A DNA stretch of 64,000 bases from Ensifer adhaerens (GTDB lineage Bacteria; Pseudomonadota; Alphaproteobacteria; Rhizobiales; Rhizobiaceae), in NCBI RefSeq assembly GCF_002007205.1, contig NZ_LAZS01000005.1:1-64000 (forward strand). The letters are read 5' to 3'. The stretch's first letter is position 1, and each line of letters begins with the position of its first letter. The notes beneath the pieces were generated by a model. The model saw nothing but the letters and a program-made list of their open reading frames with translations, ran no database searches and was not told the DNA's origin. The position numbers were made by a program, and so were the translations under genes. Shown piece after piece: positions 25,437 through 34,349 of the stretch.

Positions 25437-25912
25437 TCCCGCTGATCCCCGCTTTGGCGTTTGCCGCCGCGATCGGTTCCGGCCTGATGGCCGGGCTGTT
25501 CTTCATCTTCTCGGTCTGCATCATGCAGGCCCTGTCGCGGCTGCCGCCTGAGCAGGGGATCGCCGCGATGAACGCCATCAATGTCGTCATCCAGAACCCG
25601 ATCTTCCTCAGCGCCTTCATGGGCACGGCGCTGCTCGGCCTGGCGCTGATCGTCGTCGCCTTCGTCTCGGGCGGCGAGGGCCGGTGGTGGCTTGCCGCTG
25701 GCGGCATCGCCTATGTCGTCGGCGTCCTCCTGGTGACGATTATCTTCAACGTGCCGATGAACGATGCACTGGCCGCGGCAGCCCCCGGGCAGGCCGCAAC
25801 CGACCTCTGGCAGCAACGTTATCTGACCGACTGGGTCTGGTGGAACCACGTGCGCACCTTCGCATCGATCGGTGCGCTGGCACTCTTCATTCTCGGCTTT
25901 GCCCGCACCTGA
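25433..25912 (+). CDS. DUF1772 membrane protein
   Basis: A 159-residue integral membrane protein with four predicted helices, typical of DUF1772 (anthrone oxygenase-like). Features are AAAIGSGLMAGLFFIFSVCIM in the first helix, NAINVVIQNPIFLSAFMGTA, then NVPMNDALAAAAPG and a final WVWWNHVRTFASIGALALFIL. Fungal relatives oxidise anthrones; bacterial function is unproved. It overlaps the upstream NmrA-like gene by four bases, and together with the TetR regulator forms a common detoxification-style unit. Confidence 0.8.
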   Translation: MIPLIPALAFAAAIGSGLMAGLFFIFSVCIMQALSRLPPEQGIAAMNAINVVIQNPIFLSAFMGTALLGLALIVVAFVSGGEGRWWLAAGGIAYVVGVLLVTIIFNVPMNDALAAAAPGQAATDLWQQRYLTDWVWWNHVRTFASIGALALFILGFART

Positions 25913-25917
25913 CGAAA

Positions 25918-25947
25918 GGCGCCGGCAAGTTGATCCTTGCCGGCGCC
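25918..25947. terminator. Bidirectional terminator hairpin
   Basis: GGCGCCGGCAAG and CTTGCCGGCGCC form a perfect 12-bp stem around TTGATC, between the convergent DUF1772 and AHSA1 genes. Only TT follows, so termination may be partial. Confidence 0.6.
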
Positions 25948-25982
25948 TTCATGCGTCTCAAGCTTTTTAGCCTATCCGGCAG

Positions 25983-26549
25983 TCAAGGCTTCGGAATCCG
26001 CGCGTCATATTGCGCTTCAAGGTTGGTAAACTTGCTCCAGAAGGCCGCCGGCTTTTCGCCTTCGAGCAGAGCGCGCAAAATATCGAGGTGCACATGCCAG
26101 CCGGCAGAGAAGCTGGTCATGATGGCACGGTCGGCGATGCGTTTATGGGTGACGACGAGCAGGACCTTGTCGCCGCGGGGGCTGAGCTCGAAGCGGACCT
26201 CCGATGGCGTGCCGGTTTCCTCGTTCCAGGTATAGGCAAGCAGATGTGGCGGTTCCCAGGCGAGCACGTGACCGTAATTGCGCACCTCGCCGGCGTGCTC
26301 GGCGTATTTCTGTGGTGGTCGATCATCGTCCGTCGTCAGTTCCGAATGGCGGAAGACGTGCTCGACCTCGGCCCCTTCCTTCGATCCGATCGTTCCGGAC
26401 GCCATCCAGAGCCGGCGCTTGCTTTCCTCCGTCAGATAGGACCAGACCCGCTCGATCGGGCCGGGAAGCAGGCGCTCGATGCGTACCGCATCCGGTGCGG
26501 TGACGCGGCCATAGTCGGCGCTGGCAAAGGCTGTCGCATGAGTTGTCAT
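25983..26549 (-). CDS. AHSA1/SRPBCC domain protein
   Basis: A 188-residue START-like protein. The conserved opening is AVRIERLLPGPIERVWSYLTEESKRRLWMASG near residues 21-50 (given by its parts: RIERLLPGPIERVW and RRLWMASG), and the closing helix is SFSAGWHVHLDILRALLEG. Such proteins bind hydrophobic ligands in a deep cavity. Its start overlaps the stop of the ArsR gene (ATGA), the widespread ArsR-AHSA1 pairing in which the regulator controls both genes. Confidence 0.85.
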   Translation of the reverse strand: MTTHATAFASADYGRVTAPDAVRIERLLPGPIERVWSYLTEESKRRLWMASGTIGSKEGAEVEHVFRHSELTTDDDRPPQKYAEHAGEVRNYGHVLAWEPPHLLAYTWNEETGTPSEVRFELSPRGDKVLLVVTHKRIADRAIMTSFSAGWHVHLDILRALLEGEKPAAFWSKFTNLEAQYDARIPKP

Positions 26550-26908
26550 GGCTTTTCCTCCGGATCAGTTTGGATAGTGGCGTCTTCGGCGAGAAGCAGC
26601 GCCTCGAGTGCGTCGATGCGCGTGCGCCAGAAGGCTTCGTAGTGGCGCATCCACTCCATGCCCGCATGCATCGGCGCAGCATCGAGCCGGCACACATGCG
26701 TGCGACCTTTTACTTCGCGGCGCACCAGACCTGCTCCTTCCAGCACCTTGATGTGCTTCGATGCCGCGGCCAGCGAGATCGAGAACGGCGCCGCAAGCTC
26801 GCCGACCAGCCTTTCGCCTTGCGAAAGGTTCTGGAGCATGGCGCGGCGCGTCGGATCCGAAAGCGCGTGGAACACGGCATCGAGATGTGTGTTCTGATAT
26901 TCAACCAT
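26546..26908 (-). CDS. ArsR family regulator
   Basis: A 120-residue winged-helix repressor of the type paired with AHSA1 proteins. AVFHALSDPTRRAMLQNLSQ at residues 11-30 begins the domain, and ISLAAASKHIKVLEGAGLVR at 44-63 is the recognition part. No metal-binding cysteine motif is present, so a non-metal ligand is likely. It probably binds the palindrome at 26941-26956 and represses itself and the AHSA1 gene. Confidence 0.88.
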   Translation of the reverse strand: MVEYQNTHLDAVFHALSDPTRRAMLQNLSQGERLVGELAAPFSISLAAASKHIKVLEGAGLVRREVKGRTHVCRLDAAPMHAGMEWMRHYEAFWRTRIDALEALLLAEDATIQTDPEEKP

Positions 26909-26940
26909 GTTGTTGAATATCGTCTCGATCGACCTAATTG

Positions 26941-26956
26941 TCAACCGTTCGGTTGA
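26941..26956. promoter_or_regulatory. ArsR operator palindrome
   Basis: TCAACCGTTCGGTTGA is a perfect 16-bp inverted repeat lying 33 bp before the arsR start, inside the promoter region and 3 bp past the end of the convergent-side crotonase gene. Confidence 0.6.
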
Positions 26957-26958
26957 AT

Positions 26959-27774
26959 TTAAAAGTATCGCGAAAGGAGACCAGGCCCCGGTGGGTCGTC
27001 GTGGATGCGCCGTCCCTTCCAGGCGGCAAGCGCATCGGCAAGATCGTCGGTCGGCACCATCTGGGCAAACTGTTCGCTTTCGACCAGCAGCCCCTCTGAT
27101 ATCGACATGTTGAGGCCGCGGGTGACGGCGGTGATGATGGCGCGGACCGCAAGCGGGGAGTAGGCCATGATGCGTCTGGCGAGGTCGCCGGCGGCGGGAA
27201 TCAAGTCTTCGTGGGGAACGACGTCGTTGACGAGGCCCATTTCCCTTGCGCGATCGGCCAAGAAATCCTCGCCCGTCAGAAGCAGTTCGAGTGCGCGCTT
27301 GCGGCCGGCAAGCCGCGGCAGGCGCTGGGTGCCGCCGAAGGTCGGCGGCATGCCGAGCTTGATCTCGGGCCTGGCAAAGCGCGCCCTGTCGCTGGCAATC
27401 GCCAGATGCACCGCCTCGATGATCTCGCAGCCGCCGCCATAGGCAATCCCGTTGACAGCGGCGATGACGGGCTTCGGAAAGGCTTCGAGCCGCGCCGTCA
27501 GGCCCTGGCCGCGACGGACGAAATCGCGCACGGCCGGGTTTACGCCCTCGGCCACGCTTTCCGAGAACTCGTGGATATCGCCGCCGGCGGAAAAGGCGCG
27601 TGTCCCCGCACCGGTGATGATCACCGCGCCGACGGCGTTGTTCACTTCGATCTGGTCGAGAAGGCTCATGAGCCGATCGATTAGCTCGTAGTTCAGCGCG
27701 TTGAGTTTCTCTGGGCGGTTGAGAGTGAGGAGGGCGATGCCCTCGGAAATCTGCATCAGCACGGTGTTCGACAT
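26959..27774 (-). CDS. Enoyl-CoA hydratase/isomerase (crotonase) family protein
   Basis: A 271-residue cytoplasmic crotonase. The oxyanion hole parts are FSAGGDIHEF (residues 61-70) and AYGGGCEIIEA (111-121). The two catalytic Glu positions of true hydratases are both filled: Glu117 in GGGCE and Glu137 in PEIKLGMPP. PTFGGTQRLPRLAGRKRALELLLTG follows in the usual place. It is therefore probably a working 2-enoyl-CoA hydratase, though the acyl chain is unknown. It is divergent from a TetR gene, with an inverted repeat between them. Confidence 0.85.
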   Translation of the reverse strand: MSNTVLMQISEGIALLTLNRPEKLNALNYELIDRLMSLLDQIEVNNAVGAVIITGAGTRAFSAGGDIHEFSESVAEGVNPAVRDFVRRGQGLTARLEAFPKPVIAAVNGIAYGGGCEIIEAVHLAIASDRARFARPEIKLGMPPTFGGTQRLPRLAGRKRALELLLTGEDFLADRAREMGLVNDVVPHEDLIPAAGDLARRIMAYSPLAVRAIITAVTRGLNMSISEGLLVESEQFAQMVPTDDLADALAAWKGRRIHDDPPGPGLLSRYF

Positions 27775-27825
27775 GGTTGCTCTCCGGCAGGTGTTGACGG
27801 GGAGAGGCTAGGTGAGGGAAGATGC

Positions 27826-27853
27826 CATGTATATTCACTAGTCGGTATACATG
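27826..27853. promoter_or_regulatory. TetR operator between crotonase and tetR
   Basis: CATGTATA and TATACATG form 8-bp arms around a 12-base spacer, ending just before the tetR start. The position suggests control of both divergent genes. Confidence 0.5.
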
Positions 27854-27857
27854 AGAG

Positions 27858-28457
27858 ATGGCGAAAGCAGAGAAATCGACCCGGGAACTGATCGTCGCAG
27901 CGGCGGAAAAGCTGTTTTATGCCGAGGGCATCCGCGCAGTCAGCGTCGATGCGGTGGCGGAAGCCGCGGGCGTGACAAAACGCACGCTCTACTATCATTT
28001 CGACAGCAAGGACGAGCTGATCGCCGCCTATCTCGAAGGCCGCGACCAGCCCAATCTGAAACTCTTCCGCAAGTGGTTCGACGCGGGCGACGGGGACACT
28101 GCCGACAAGATCGAGGCGATCTTCGTCAACCTGGCGCGGGCGGCGCGCCATCCGAAATGGAAGGGCTGTGGCTTCCTGCGCACCTCCGCCGAGCTTGCCA
28201 ACATGCCCGGTCATCCGGCGATCCGCATCGGTGCCGCCCACAAGAAGAAGTTCGAGGCCTGGATTGCCGAGACCTTTACCGAAGCCGGTGTCGCCGAGCC
28301 GGCCATGCTGGCAAAGCAGATCCTGCTGCTGCTCGACGGCAGTTTCGCGGTCGTGCTGCTGCACCGGGATCCAAGCTACATGGAGGTGGCGGGCAGGGCT
28401 GCGGCGACGCTTGTGCGGGTGGCGCTTGCCGGCGCCAACGGAAAGGGGACATCCTGA
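27858..28457 (+). CDS. TetR family regulator
   Basis: A 199-residue repressor with its helix-turn-helix at about residues 28-50 (VDAVAEAAGVTKRTLYYHFDSKDELI). The C-terminal domain has KWKGCGFLRTSAELANMPGHPAI, typical of the subfamily with a TetR_C-like cysteine-containing core. It is divergent from the crotonase gene and likely regulates it. Start ATG at 27858 lies 5 bases after the inverted repeat; the ribosome site is the AGAGATGG stretch and is weak. Confidence 0.85.
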   Translation: MAKAEKSTRELIVAAAEKLFYAEGIRAVSVDAVAEAAGVTKRTLYYHFDSKDELIAAYLEGRDQPNLKLFRKWFDAGDGDTADKIEAIFVNLARAARHPKWKGCGFLRTSAELANMPGHPAIRIGAAHKKKFEAWIAETFTEAGVAEPAMLAKQILLLLDGSFAVVLLHRDPSYMEVAGRAAATLVRVALAGANGKGTS

Positions 28458-28579
28458 CGCGCTGCAACTTCCGCTTCAAACGGCTGCCATCGGCAGGCAG
28501 TATAGGATGCAGTGCCAGGAGCCGAACAACCATTGAGCGCCGGTGTGGCCGCGTTGCGGCTCACCGGAGGAGGAAATCC

Positions 28580-28930
28580 ATGACAGTCAAGCGTATCGTC
28601 TCAAACCTCTACGCCCCGGACCCGCCAGTGGCGCGCGCCTTCTACGGCGACCTGCTGGAACTCGACGTGGTGATGGATCACGGCTGGATCCTGACCTTTG
28701 CCGCCGAGGGCAAGGCCGCGATGCCACAGGTGAGCATCGCCAGCGAGGGCGGCAACGATACGCCGGTGCCGGTGCTTTCGATCGAGGTGGACGATGTCGA
28801 CCGGGCCTATCAGCGAGCCAAGGCCGCCGGTGTCGAGATCGTCTACGACATCACCAACGAACCCTGGGGCGTGCGCCGTTTCTACATGCGCGACCCGTTC
28901 GGCAATATCGTCAACATTCTGGCGCATTGA
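28580..28930 (+). CDS. VOC family (glyoxalase-like) protein
   Basis: A 116-residue single VOC domain: RIVSNLYAPDPPVARAFYGDLL at the start, VPVLSIEVDDVDRAYQRAKAAGVEIVYD with the family's second half (quoted in part, residues 63-90), and FYMRDPFGNIVNILAH at the end, where Glu is replaced by Asn at the usual metal-ligand end position. Substrate unknown. GGAGGAGGAAATCC precedes the start at 28580. Its TGA stop is part of the first copy of a 58-bp tandem repeat. Confidence 0.78.
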   Translation: MTVKRIVSNLYAPDPPVARAFYGDLLELDVVMDHGWILTFAAEGKAAMPQVSIASEGGNDTPVPVLSIEVDDVDRAYQRAKAAGVEIVYDITNEPWGVRRFYMRDPFGNIVNILAH

Positions 28931-29092
28931 GCAATTCCAGGAAAAGTGCGCAGCGGTTTTCCGTCCGGAATGCGCCACCTCAAGCTGAGCAATTCCAGGA
29001 AAAGTGCGAAGCGGTTCTCCGTCCGGAATGCGCCACTTCAAGCTAAGCAATTCCAGGAAAGGTGCGCAGCGGTTTTCCGTCCGGAATTGCGT
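28928..29092. repeat. Three tandem copies of a 58-bp intergenic element
   Basis: Copies start at 28928, 28986 and 29044, each reading TRAGCAATTCCAGGAAARG, then GTGCGMAGCGGTTYTCCGTC and CGGAAT; the third is truncated at about 49 bases. The copies differ by only a few bases. The first copy supplies the VOC gene's stop codon. A related half-element lies at 34764-34787 on the other strand. The same kind of element is scattered through rhizobial genomes. Confidence 0.85.
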
Positions 29093-29142
29093 CCTTGCAA
29101 ACTCGCGAAGGATGCCGCCGGCTGGACCGGCGGCCTCTTGCA

Positions 29143-30426
29143 TCAGGCGAGCGACAGCGCGTTTGAAAGATCGGCCACGAGGTCGTCGGGATGCTCGATA
29201 CCGATCGACAGGCGGATGGTCGATTCCAGCACGCCGATGCGGTGGCGCACCTCGATCGGTACGCCGGAATGGGTCATCGCCGCCGGGTGGCTGGCGAGCG
29301 ATTCCGTGCCGCCGAGGCTGACGGCGAGCTTGAAGATCTGCAGCGCATTGAGGAAGCGGAAGGCCGCCTCCTGGCCGCCCGCGATGTCGAAGGAGAAGGT
29401 CGAGCCGGCGCCGGTGCACTGCGCCTTGAAGGTGCGGCCGACCGGCGTGTCCTCGCCGTGGAAGGGCAGGTAGTGGATACGCTCGACCTTCGGGTGGTCG
29501 CGCAGGAATTCGGCGACGATGCGGGCATTGTCGTCGGCCTTCTGCATGCGCACCGCCAGCGTTTCGAGCGAACGGCCGAGCATCCAGCAGGAATGCGGAT
29601 CGAGCTGCGTGCCGATCGCACCGCGTAGCGCCTTTACCTGCTTCATCACCGCCTTGGAGCCGAGCGCGGCGCCGGCGATCAGGTCGGAGTGACCACCGAC
29701 ATATTTGGTCAGCGAATAGAGCGAGATGTCGGCGCCGTTTTCGATCGGCCGCTGGAAGACCGGCCCAAGCAGCGTGTTGTCACAGGCAACGATCGGCGTG
29801 TGTCCCTGTTTCCTGCCGATCGCATCGGCAACGCGGCGGATCATGGCGACGTCGACGAGGCTGTTGGTCGGGTTCGCCGGCGTCTCGATCAGGATCACCG
29901 AGACCCGGCCCTTGGCCATCGCCTCTTCTGCGGCGGCGCTGACGGCCGCTTCGTTGACGCCATCGGCAAAGCCGACGGCGGCGACGCCGAGATTGAGGAA
30001 GGTGCGGGCAAGCAGCGTCTCGGTGCCGCCATAGAGCGGCTGGCTGTGCAGCACCGCATCACCCGGCTTGACGAAGGCAAGCAGCGTCGTGGCGATGGCC
30101 GACATGCCGGAGGAAAACAGCGCGCAGCTTTCCGTGCGCTCATAGACGGCGAGGCGGTCCTCGACGATCTCGCTGTTCGGGTGGTTGAAGCGCGAATAGA
30201 CGAGGCCGGCGCCGACACCTGCCGGCGGTTCCTTCCGGCCGGAAACGAAATCGAAGAAGTCGCGGCCCTCTTCGGCGGAGCGGAAGACGAAGGTGGAGGT
30301 CAGGAAGACTGGTGGTTTGACCGCGCCCTCCGACAGTTCCGGATCGTAGCCATAGTTCAGCATCTGTGTTTCGGGATGCAGCTTGTGGTTTCCGATATGG
30401 GTTTTGGAGGGATGCGGTGCGGTCAT
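29143..30426 (-). CDS. PLP-dependent Cys/Met metabolism enzyme
   Basis: A 427-residue enzyme of the cystathionine gamma-synthase / methionine gamma-lyase fold. The PLP-binding Lys is in [15 protein letters not shown]. Other family parts are [45 protein letters not shown] and the C-terminal [20 protein letters not shown], with a closing [16 protein letters not shown]. The [20 protein letters not shown] insertion places it with the larger alphaproteobacterial subgroup rather than MetB proper. The divergent Lrp-type regulator suggests a catabolic role, for instance methionine gamma-lyase. GAGGAGACAAGCC precedes the start at 30426. Confidence 0.85.
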   Translation of the reverse strand: MTAPHPSKTHIGNHKLHPETQMLNYGYDPELSEGAVKPPVFLTSTFVFRSAEEGRDFFDFVSGRKEPPAGVGAGLVYSRFNHPNSEIVEDRLAVYERTESCALFSSGMSAIATTLLAFVKPGDAVLHSQPLYGGTETLLARTFLNLGVAAVGFADGVNEAAVSAAAEEAMAKGRVSVILIETPANPTNSLVDVAMIRRVADAIGRKQGHTPIVACDNTLLGPVFQRPIENGADISLYSLTKYVGGHSDLIAGAALGSKAVMKQVKALRGAIGTQLDPHSCWMLGRSLETLAVRMQKADDNARIVAEFLRDHPKVERIHYLPFHGEDTPVGRTFKAQCTGAGSTFSFDIAGGQEAAFRFLNALQIFKLAVSLGGTESLASHPAAMTHSGVPIEVRHRIGVLESTIRLSIGIEHPDDLVADLSNALSLA

Positions 30427-30553
30427 GGCTTGTCTCCTCAAGCGAAGCGGACTCGGACTGACAGGCAAATTATATCAGATGCTTGGACCGATCCTTGCTA
30501 TTTCCCGCCGGATCGCCTTGAGTTGCGCAAAGATTTGGCTGGATTGAAAAGAT

Positions 30554-31012
30554 ATGGCGCAGAAAATTGCCGACGAGACGGATCGCAGAATTTTGAAGGA
30601 ACTGGTGGCCGACGCGCGCCTCACCAACAACGAACTTGCCGAGCGGGTGGGGCTGTCGGCCTCTCCCTGTCTGCGCCGGCTGCGGCGGCTGGAGGAGACC
30701 GGCGTCATCCGCGGCTACACGGCGCTGGTCGACCCCTCGATCGACGGCTGGACGATGACGGCGATTGCGACCGTCACGCTCAGCCGCCAGCACGAAGACG
30801 AGATCGTGATGTTCGAGGAGGCGGTGCGCGGCTGGGACGAGGTGCTCGAATGCCACCTCGTGACCGGCTCGCGCGACTATGTGCTGAAGGTCATGAGCGC
30901 CGGGCTCGAACAGTACGAGCGCTTCATCAAGGAAAAGATCGCGCGGCTCAAATGCGTCGCCTCGATCGAGACGAGCTTCGTCATGAACACCATCAAGGAG
31001 CGGCGGGTCTAG
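30554..31012 (+). CDS. Lrp/AsnC family regulator
   Basis: A 152-residue regulator: an N-terminal helix-turn-helix (DARLTNNELAERVGLSASPCLRRLRRLEETGVI at residues 21-53, shown by its core NNELAERVGLSASPCLRR) and a C-terminal RAM domain (VLECHLVTGSRDYVLKVMS) that binds amino acids. It is divergent from the PLP enzyme gene with 127 bp between, the usual layout for a local amino-acid-responsive activator of a degradative enzyme. Confidence 0.88.
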   Translation: MAQKIADETDRRILKELVADARLTNNELAERVGLSASPCLRRLRRLEETGVIRGYTALVDPSIDGWTMTAIATVTLSRQHEDEIVMFEEAVRGWDEVLECHLVTGSRDYVLKVMSAGLEQYERFIKEKIARLKCVASIETSFVMNTIKERRV

Positions 31013-31151
31013 TGACAAGCCTTCCATAAACCTCTGACGCCGTTCGATAATCTTCGATCCGGCTTTGAAACCATCAAGGATGCCCTAGATTCAAGGGATG
31101 AGGGCGTCCCCAAACGCTCGGTCGGACGCCTCGATCTCTCGGAGAGAGACG

Positions 31152-32441
31152 ATGGATTTCGCACAGGCGTCCGACGCCGCCGTCTCCTGGTTGCGGACGG
31201 CCCTTTTGAACGAGTGGACCTATTATCAGCTCGCCATCATCGTTGCCGGCTACCTGGTCTGCGGCGCGCTGGCGAAGCGCATAGAGCCGCGGGTCGAGGC
31301 CCGCGCCCGCCTGATCAAGGGCAATCCGGATCTCTTGCGGGTCATCATCGCCTTCATGCGGCGGCTGCGCTGGCTCTTTCTGATCGTCTGGCTCTGGATC
31401 GCCGATGGCATGATCCTGCGCTTTGGCTGGCCGTCCTATCGCTGGCTGGTGGCACCGGCGCTGACGCTGACGGCTGCGTGGTTCGTCATCTCGGTGCTCA
31501 CGCGCATCATCCGCAACCAGATGCTGGCACGGGTCACCGCCGTCACCGGCTGGATCTATTTTGCACTCTATGCCGTCGGGCTCGATCGGGTGATCCTGAC
31601 GACACTCGATGGCGTTGCCGTCAATCTTGGCGCGGCTCGCCTGTCGCTGCTGCTCGTCCTGAAGGCGATCGTGCTTTCGTCGGCGCTGATCTGGCTTGCC
31701 GTTTTGATCGGCAACGTCTCGTCGCACTGGATCCAGCGATCAGCCGATCTGACACCCTCCTTCAAGGTGCTGATCAGCAAGCTGGTCAAGATCGCGCTGA
31801 TCGGCTTTGCCGGCGCAATCGCGCTTTCGGCAACCGGCATCGACCTGACGGCGCTCACGGTCTTTTCGGGCGCAGTCGGCGTCGGTATTGGTTTCGGCTT
31901 GCAGAAAGTGGTCTCCAACTTCATCTCCGGCATCATCATCCTGCTCGACAAGTCGATCAAGCCGGGCGACACGATCACGCTCGGCGATACCTTCGGCTCC
32001 GTGCGCGACCTGCGCTCCCGCTTCGTCTCGGTGATAACGAGGGACGGCAAGGAATACCTCATCCCGAACGAGGATTTCATTTCGCAGCAGGTGGTCAACT
32101 GGTCGTTCTCCAGCGACTTCGTCCGCATCGAGGTCGATTTCGGAACCTCCTACGACAGCGATCCGCACGAGGTTGCGCGCATCGCCATCGCGACCGCCAC
32201 GTCGCTTCCGCGAGTGGCGAGCAGCTACGCAGAGCCGGTCTGCTGGATGACGGGATTCGGCGCTTCTTCGCTCGATTTCAAGCTGCGGTTCTGGATCTCC
32301 GATCCGGGCAACGGGCTGACCAACATTCGCGGCCAGGTCCTGATGGCGTTGTGGGATGCGTTCAAGGCGGCGGGTATCTCGATCCCGTTCCCGCACCGCG
32401 AAATCATCATGAAGACGCCGGTCGAGGTCACCCGGGTTTAG
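31152..32441 (+). CDS. MscS family mechanosensitive channel
   Basis: A 429-residue inner-membrane channel with several N-terminal helices (for example YYQLAIIVAGYLVCGALA and RWLFLIVWLWIADGMIL) before the conserved pore helix AVGVGIGFGLQKVVSNFISG near residues 240-260. The cytoplasmic beta domain starts with SIKPGDTITLGDTFGSV, and the mixed alpha/beta cage ends with SIPFPHREIIMKTP. It would open under membrane tension to release osmolytes. GAGAGAGACG precedes the ATG at 31152. It is followed at 148 bp by the membrane alpha/beta hydrolase. Confidence 0.92.
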   Translation: MDFAQASDAAVSWLRTALLNEWTYYQLAIIVAGYLVCGALAKRIEPRVEARARLIKGNPDLLRVIIAFMRRLRWLFLIVWLWIADGMILRFGWPSYRWLVAPALTLTAAWFVISVLTRIIRNQMLARVTAVTGWIYFALYAVGLDRVILTTLDGVAVNLGAARLSLLLVLKAIVLSSALIWLAVLIGNVSSHWIQRSADLTPSFKVLISKLVKIALIGFAGAIALSATGIDLTALTVFSGAVGVGIGFGLQKVVSNFISGIIILLDKSIKPGDTITLGDTFGSVRDLRSRFVSVITRDGKEYLIPNEDFISQQVVNWSFSSDFVRIEVDFGTSYDSDPHEVARIAIATATSLPRVASSYAEPVCWMTGFGASSLDFKLRFWISDPGNGLTNIRGQVLMALWDAFKAAGISIPFPHREIIMKTPVEVTRV

Positions 32442-32589
32442 AGGCCGAAGTGCACGTCGACCGGTTCGCGTCAGGGTGTCCTGCGGTTGTGGCGATTGAC
32501 TGGACACGCCGGGGAAGCGACATTGCCGCCGTCGGAACAGCCCGCAGTCGTTCCGGTGACCGTACCAGCATCAGTGGGGACCCGACGCC

Positions 32590-34275
32590 ATGGACCATCT
32601 TCAACAGACGCCGCTGTCGAGGTTGCCGGTGCCGCGTTTTCTCTCTGGCCTGCTGGCATCGTTTTCGACCACGGGGCTTATCGTCGGCGTCTTCTTCTTT
32701 GCCATGTCGCTGACGCCGAGCCTCATCCCGCGGCCCTATGTGGTGCAGGCGGTGATTTCGGGCCTGTCGCTTTCCGCCGGCTATGCGATCGGCGTGCTGT
32801 TGCGCTGGCTTTGGTCGCTGCTCGATCTGCCGGAGATCCGCGGACGTACAGGCCTCACGGTCAAGGTGCTGGCGGCGCTCGGCTGCACCGCGGTTGCGCT
32901 CGCCTTCCTCTGGCGCACCGCCTACTGGCAGAACACGGTGCGGCAGATCATGGGGCTCGACCCGGTCGAAAGCGCCGAGCCGTTCAAACTCGGGCTGATT
33001 GCGGCGCTTGTGTTTGTCGCCATCGTGCTCATTTCGCGCCTGTTCCGCTTGACCTTCCGCTTTCTCACCCGGCGCTTCGAGCATGTGCTGACACGGCCGC
33101 TGGCGAAGGTCGCAGCCGTCGTTGCCGCCGTTGCGCTGTTCTGGTCCGCCGTTGACGGCGTCATCTTCCGCTTCGCGCTGCATGCGGCCGACAGCTCGTT
33201 CCAGCGGCTCGACGCCTTGATCGATCCGGATGTCGCGCCGCCGACCGATCCGTTGAAGACCGGCAGCAGCGCGTCGCTGATGACCTGGGACGAACTCGGT
33301 CGCCAGGGCCGCCAGTTCATCGCCTCCGGGCCGCCGGCGAAGGATATCGGCGGCTTCTTCGGGACTGAGGCAAAGGAGCCCTTGCGTGTCTATGCCGGGC
33401 TCAATTCGGCCGACACCGCCAAGGACCGGGCAAAGCTGGCGCTGGAAGAGCTGAAGCGCGTCGGTGGTTTCGAGCGCACGAATCTTCTGATCGTGGTGCC
33501 GACCGGCACCGGCTGGATCGATCCGCCGGGCCTCGATTCGCTCGAATATCTGTTGAAGGGCGATGTCGCGAGCGTCGCGGTGCAGTATTCCTACCTCACC
33601 AGTTGGCTGTCGCTGCTGGTCGAGCCCGAATATGGCGCCGAGACGGCCGATGCGCTGTTTGATGCCGTCTACGGCTACTGGACGACGCTGCCGAAGGACA
33701 GGCGGCCGAGGCTCTATCTCTACGGCCTCAGTCTCGGCTCGATGAACTCGCAAGGCTCTGTCGATCCCTTCGATATCATCAGCGATCCCTTCCAGGGTGC
33801 GCTCTGGGTCGGCTCGCCGTTCCCGACCAGGACCTGGCTGCAGATCACCGGCAACCGCAATCCGGGCTCGCCCGAATGGCGGCCGCTTTATCGCGACGGC
33901 TCGGTGATCCGCTTCACCAACCAGGAAAATGCGCTCAAGATTCCGGGGGCGACGTGGGGCAATGTGCGCATCGTCTATCTGCAATATGCCAGCGACCCGA
34001 TCACCTTCTTCGATCCCTATTCCTTCTACCGGGAGCCGGACTGGATGAAGGCGCCGCGCGGGGCCGACGTCTCGCCGGCGCTCCGCTGGTTCCCGGTTGT
34101 CACCATGTTCCAGTTGCTCGCCGACATGGCGCTCGCGACGACCTCGCCGATCGGCTACGGCCATGTCTATGCACCGGAGCACTATATTGACGCCTGGATG
34201 CAGGTGGTGGCGCCGCCCGGGGTGACCGAGGCGGATGCGGAGCGGCTGAAGGCGCTGCTCAAGGGCCGCTACTAG
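32590..34275 (+). CDS. Membrane-anchored alpha/beta hydrolase family protein
   Basis: A 561-residue protein with about four N-terminal membrane helices (FSTTGLIVGVFFFAMSL, AVISGLSLSAGYAIGVLL, VLAALGCTAVALAFLW, LIAALVFVAIVLISRLF) and a C-terminal catalytic domain of the Abhydrolase_9 type. The nucleophile elbow is YLYGLSLGSMNSQG near residue 377. NLLIVVPTGTGWIDPPG earlier and YGHVYAPEHYIDAWMQV at the end, with the likely catalytic His, fit this family. The substrate is unknown. It follows MscS on the same strand, but 148 bp and no clear overlap leave co-transcription open. Confidence 0.8.
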   Translation: MDHLQQTPLSRLPVPRFLSGLLASFSTTGLIVGVFFFAMSLTPSLIPRPYVVQAVISGLSLSAGYAIGVLLRWLWSLLDLPEIRGRTGLTVKVLAALGCTAVALAFLWRTAYWQNTVRQIMGLDPVESAEPFKLGLIAALVFVAIVLISRLFRLTFRFLTRRFEHVLTRPLAKVAAVVAAVALFWSAVDGVIFRFALHAADSSFQRLDALIDPDVAPPTDPLKTGSSASLMTWDELGRQGRQFIASGPPAKDIGGFFGTEAKEPLRVYAGLNSADTAKDRAKLALEELKRVGGFERTNLLIVVPTGTGWIDPPGLDSLEYLLKGDVASVAVQYSYLTSWLSLLVEPEYGAETADALFDAVYGYWTTLPKDRRPRLYLYGLSLGSMNSQGSVDPFDIISDPFQGALWVGSPFPTRTWLQITGNRNPGSPEWRPLYRDGSVIRFTNQENALKIPGATWGNVRIVYLQYASDPITFFDPYSFYREPDWMKAPRGADVSPALRWFPVVTMFQLLADMALATTSPIGYGHVYAPEHYIDAWMQVVAPPGVTEADAERLKALLKGRY

Positions 34276-34349
34276 TTAGATGGCCGCGGGTGATGGTGTA
34301 ACGTTCAGCCTCCCTTTGGAACTGGGAAGGCAGGAAACCTCTTCCGTAT

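Noticed and set aside
28928-29092. CRISPR array at the three tandem repeats
   Set aside because: The copies are contiguous with a 58-base period and no unique spacers between repeats, and no cas genes are present.
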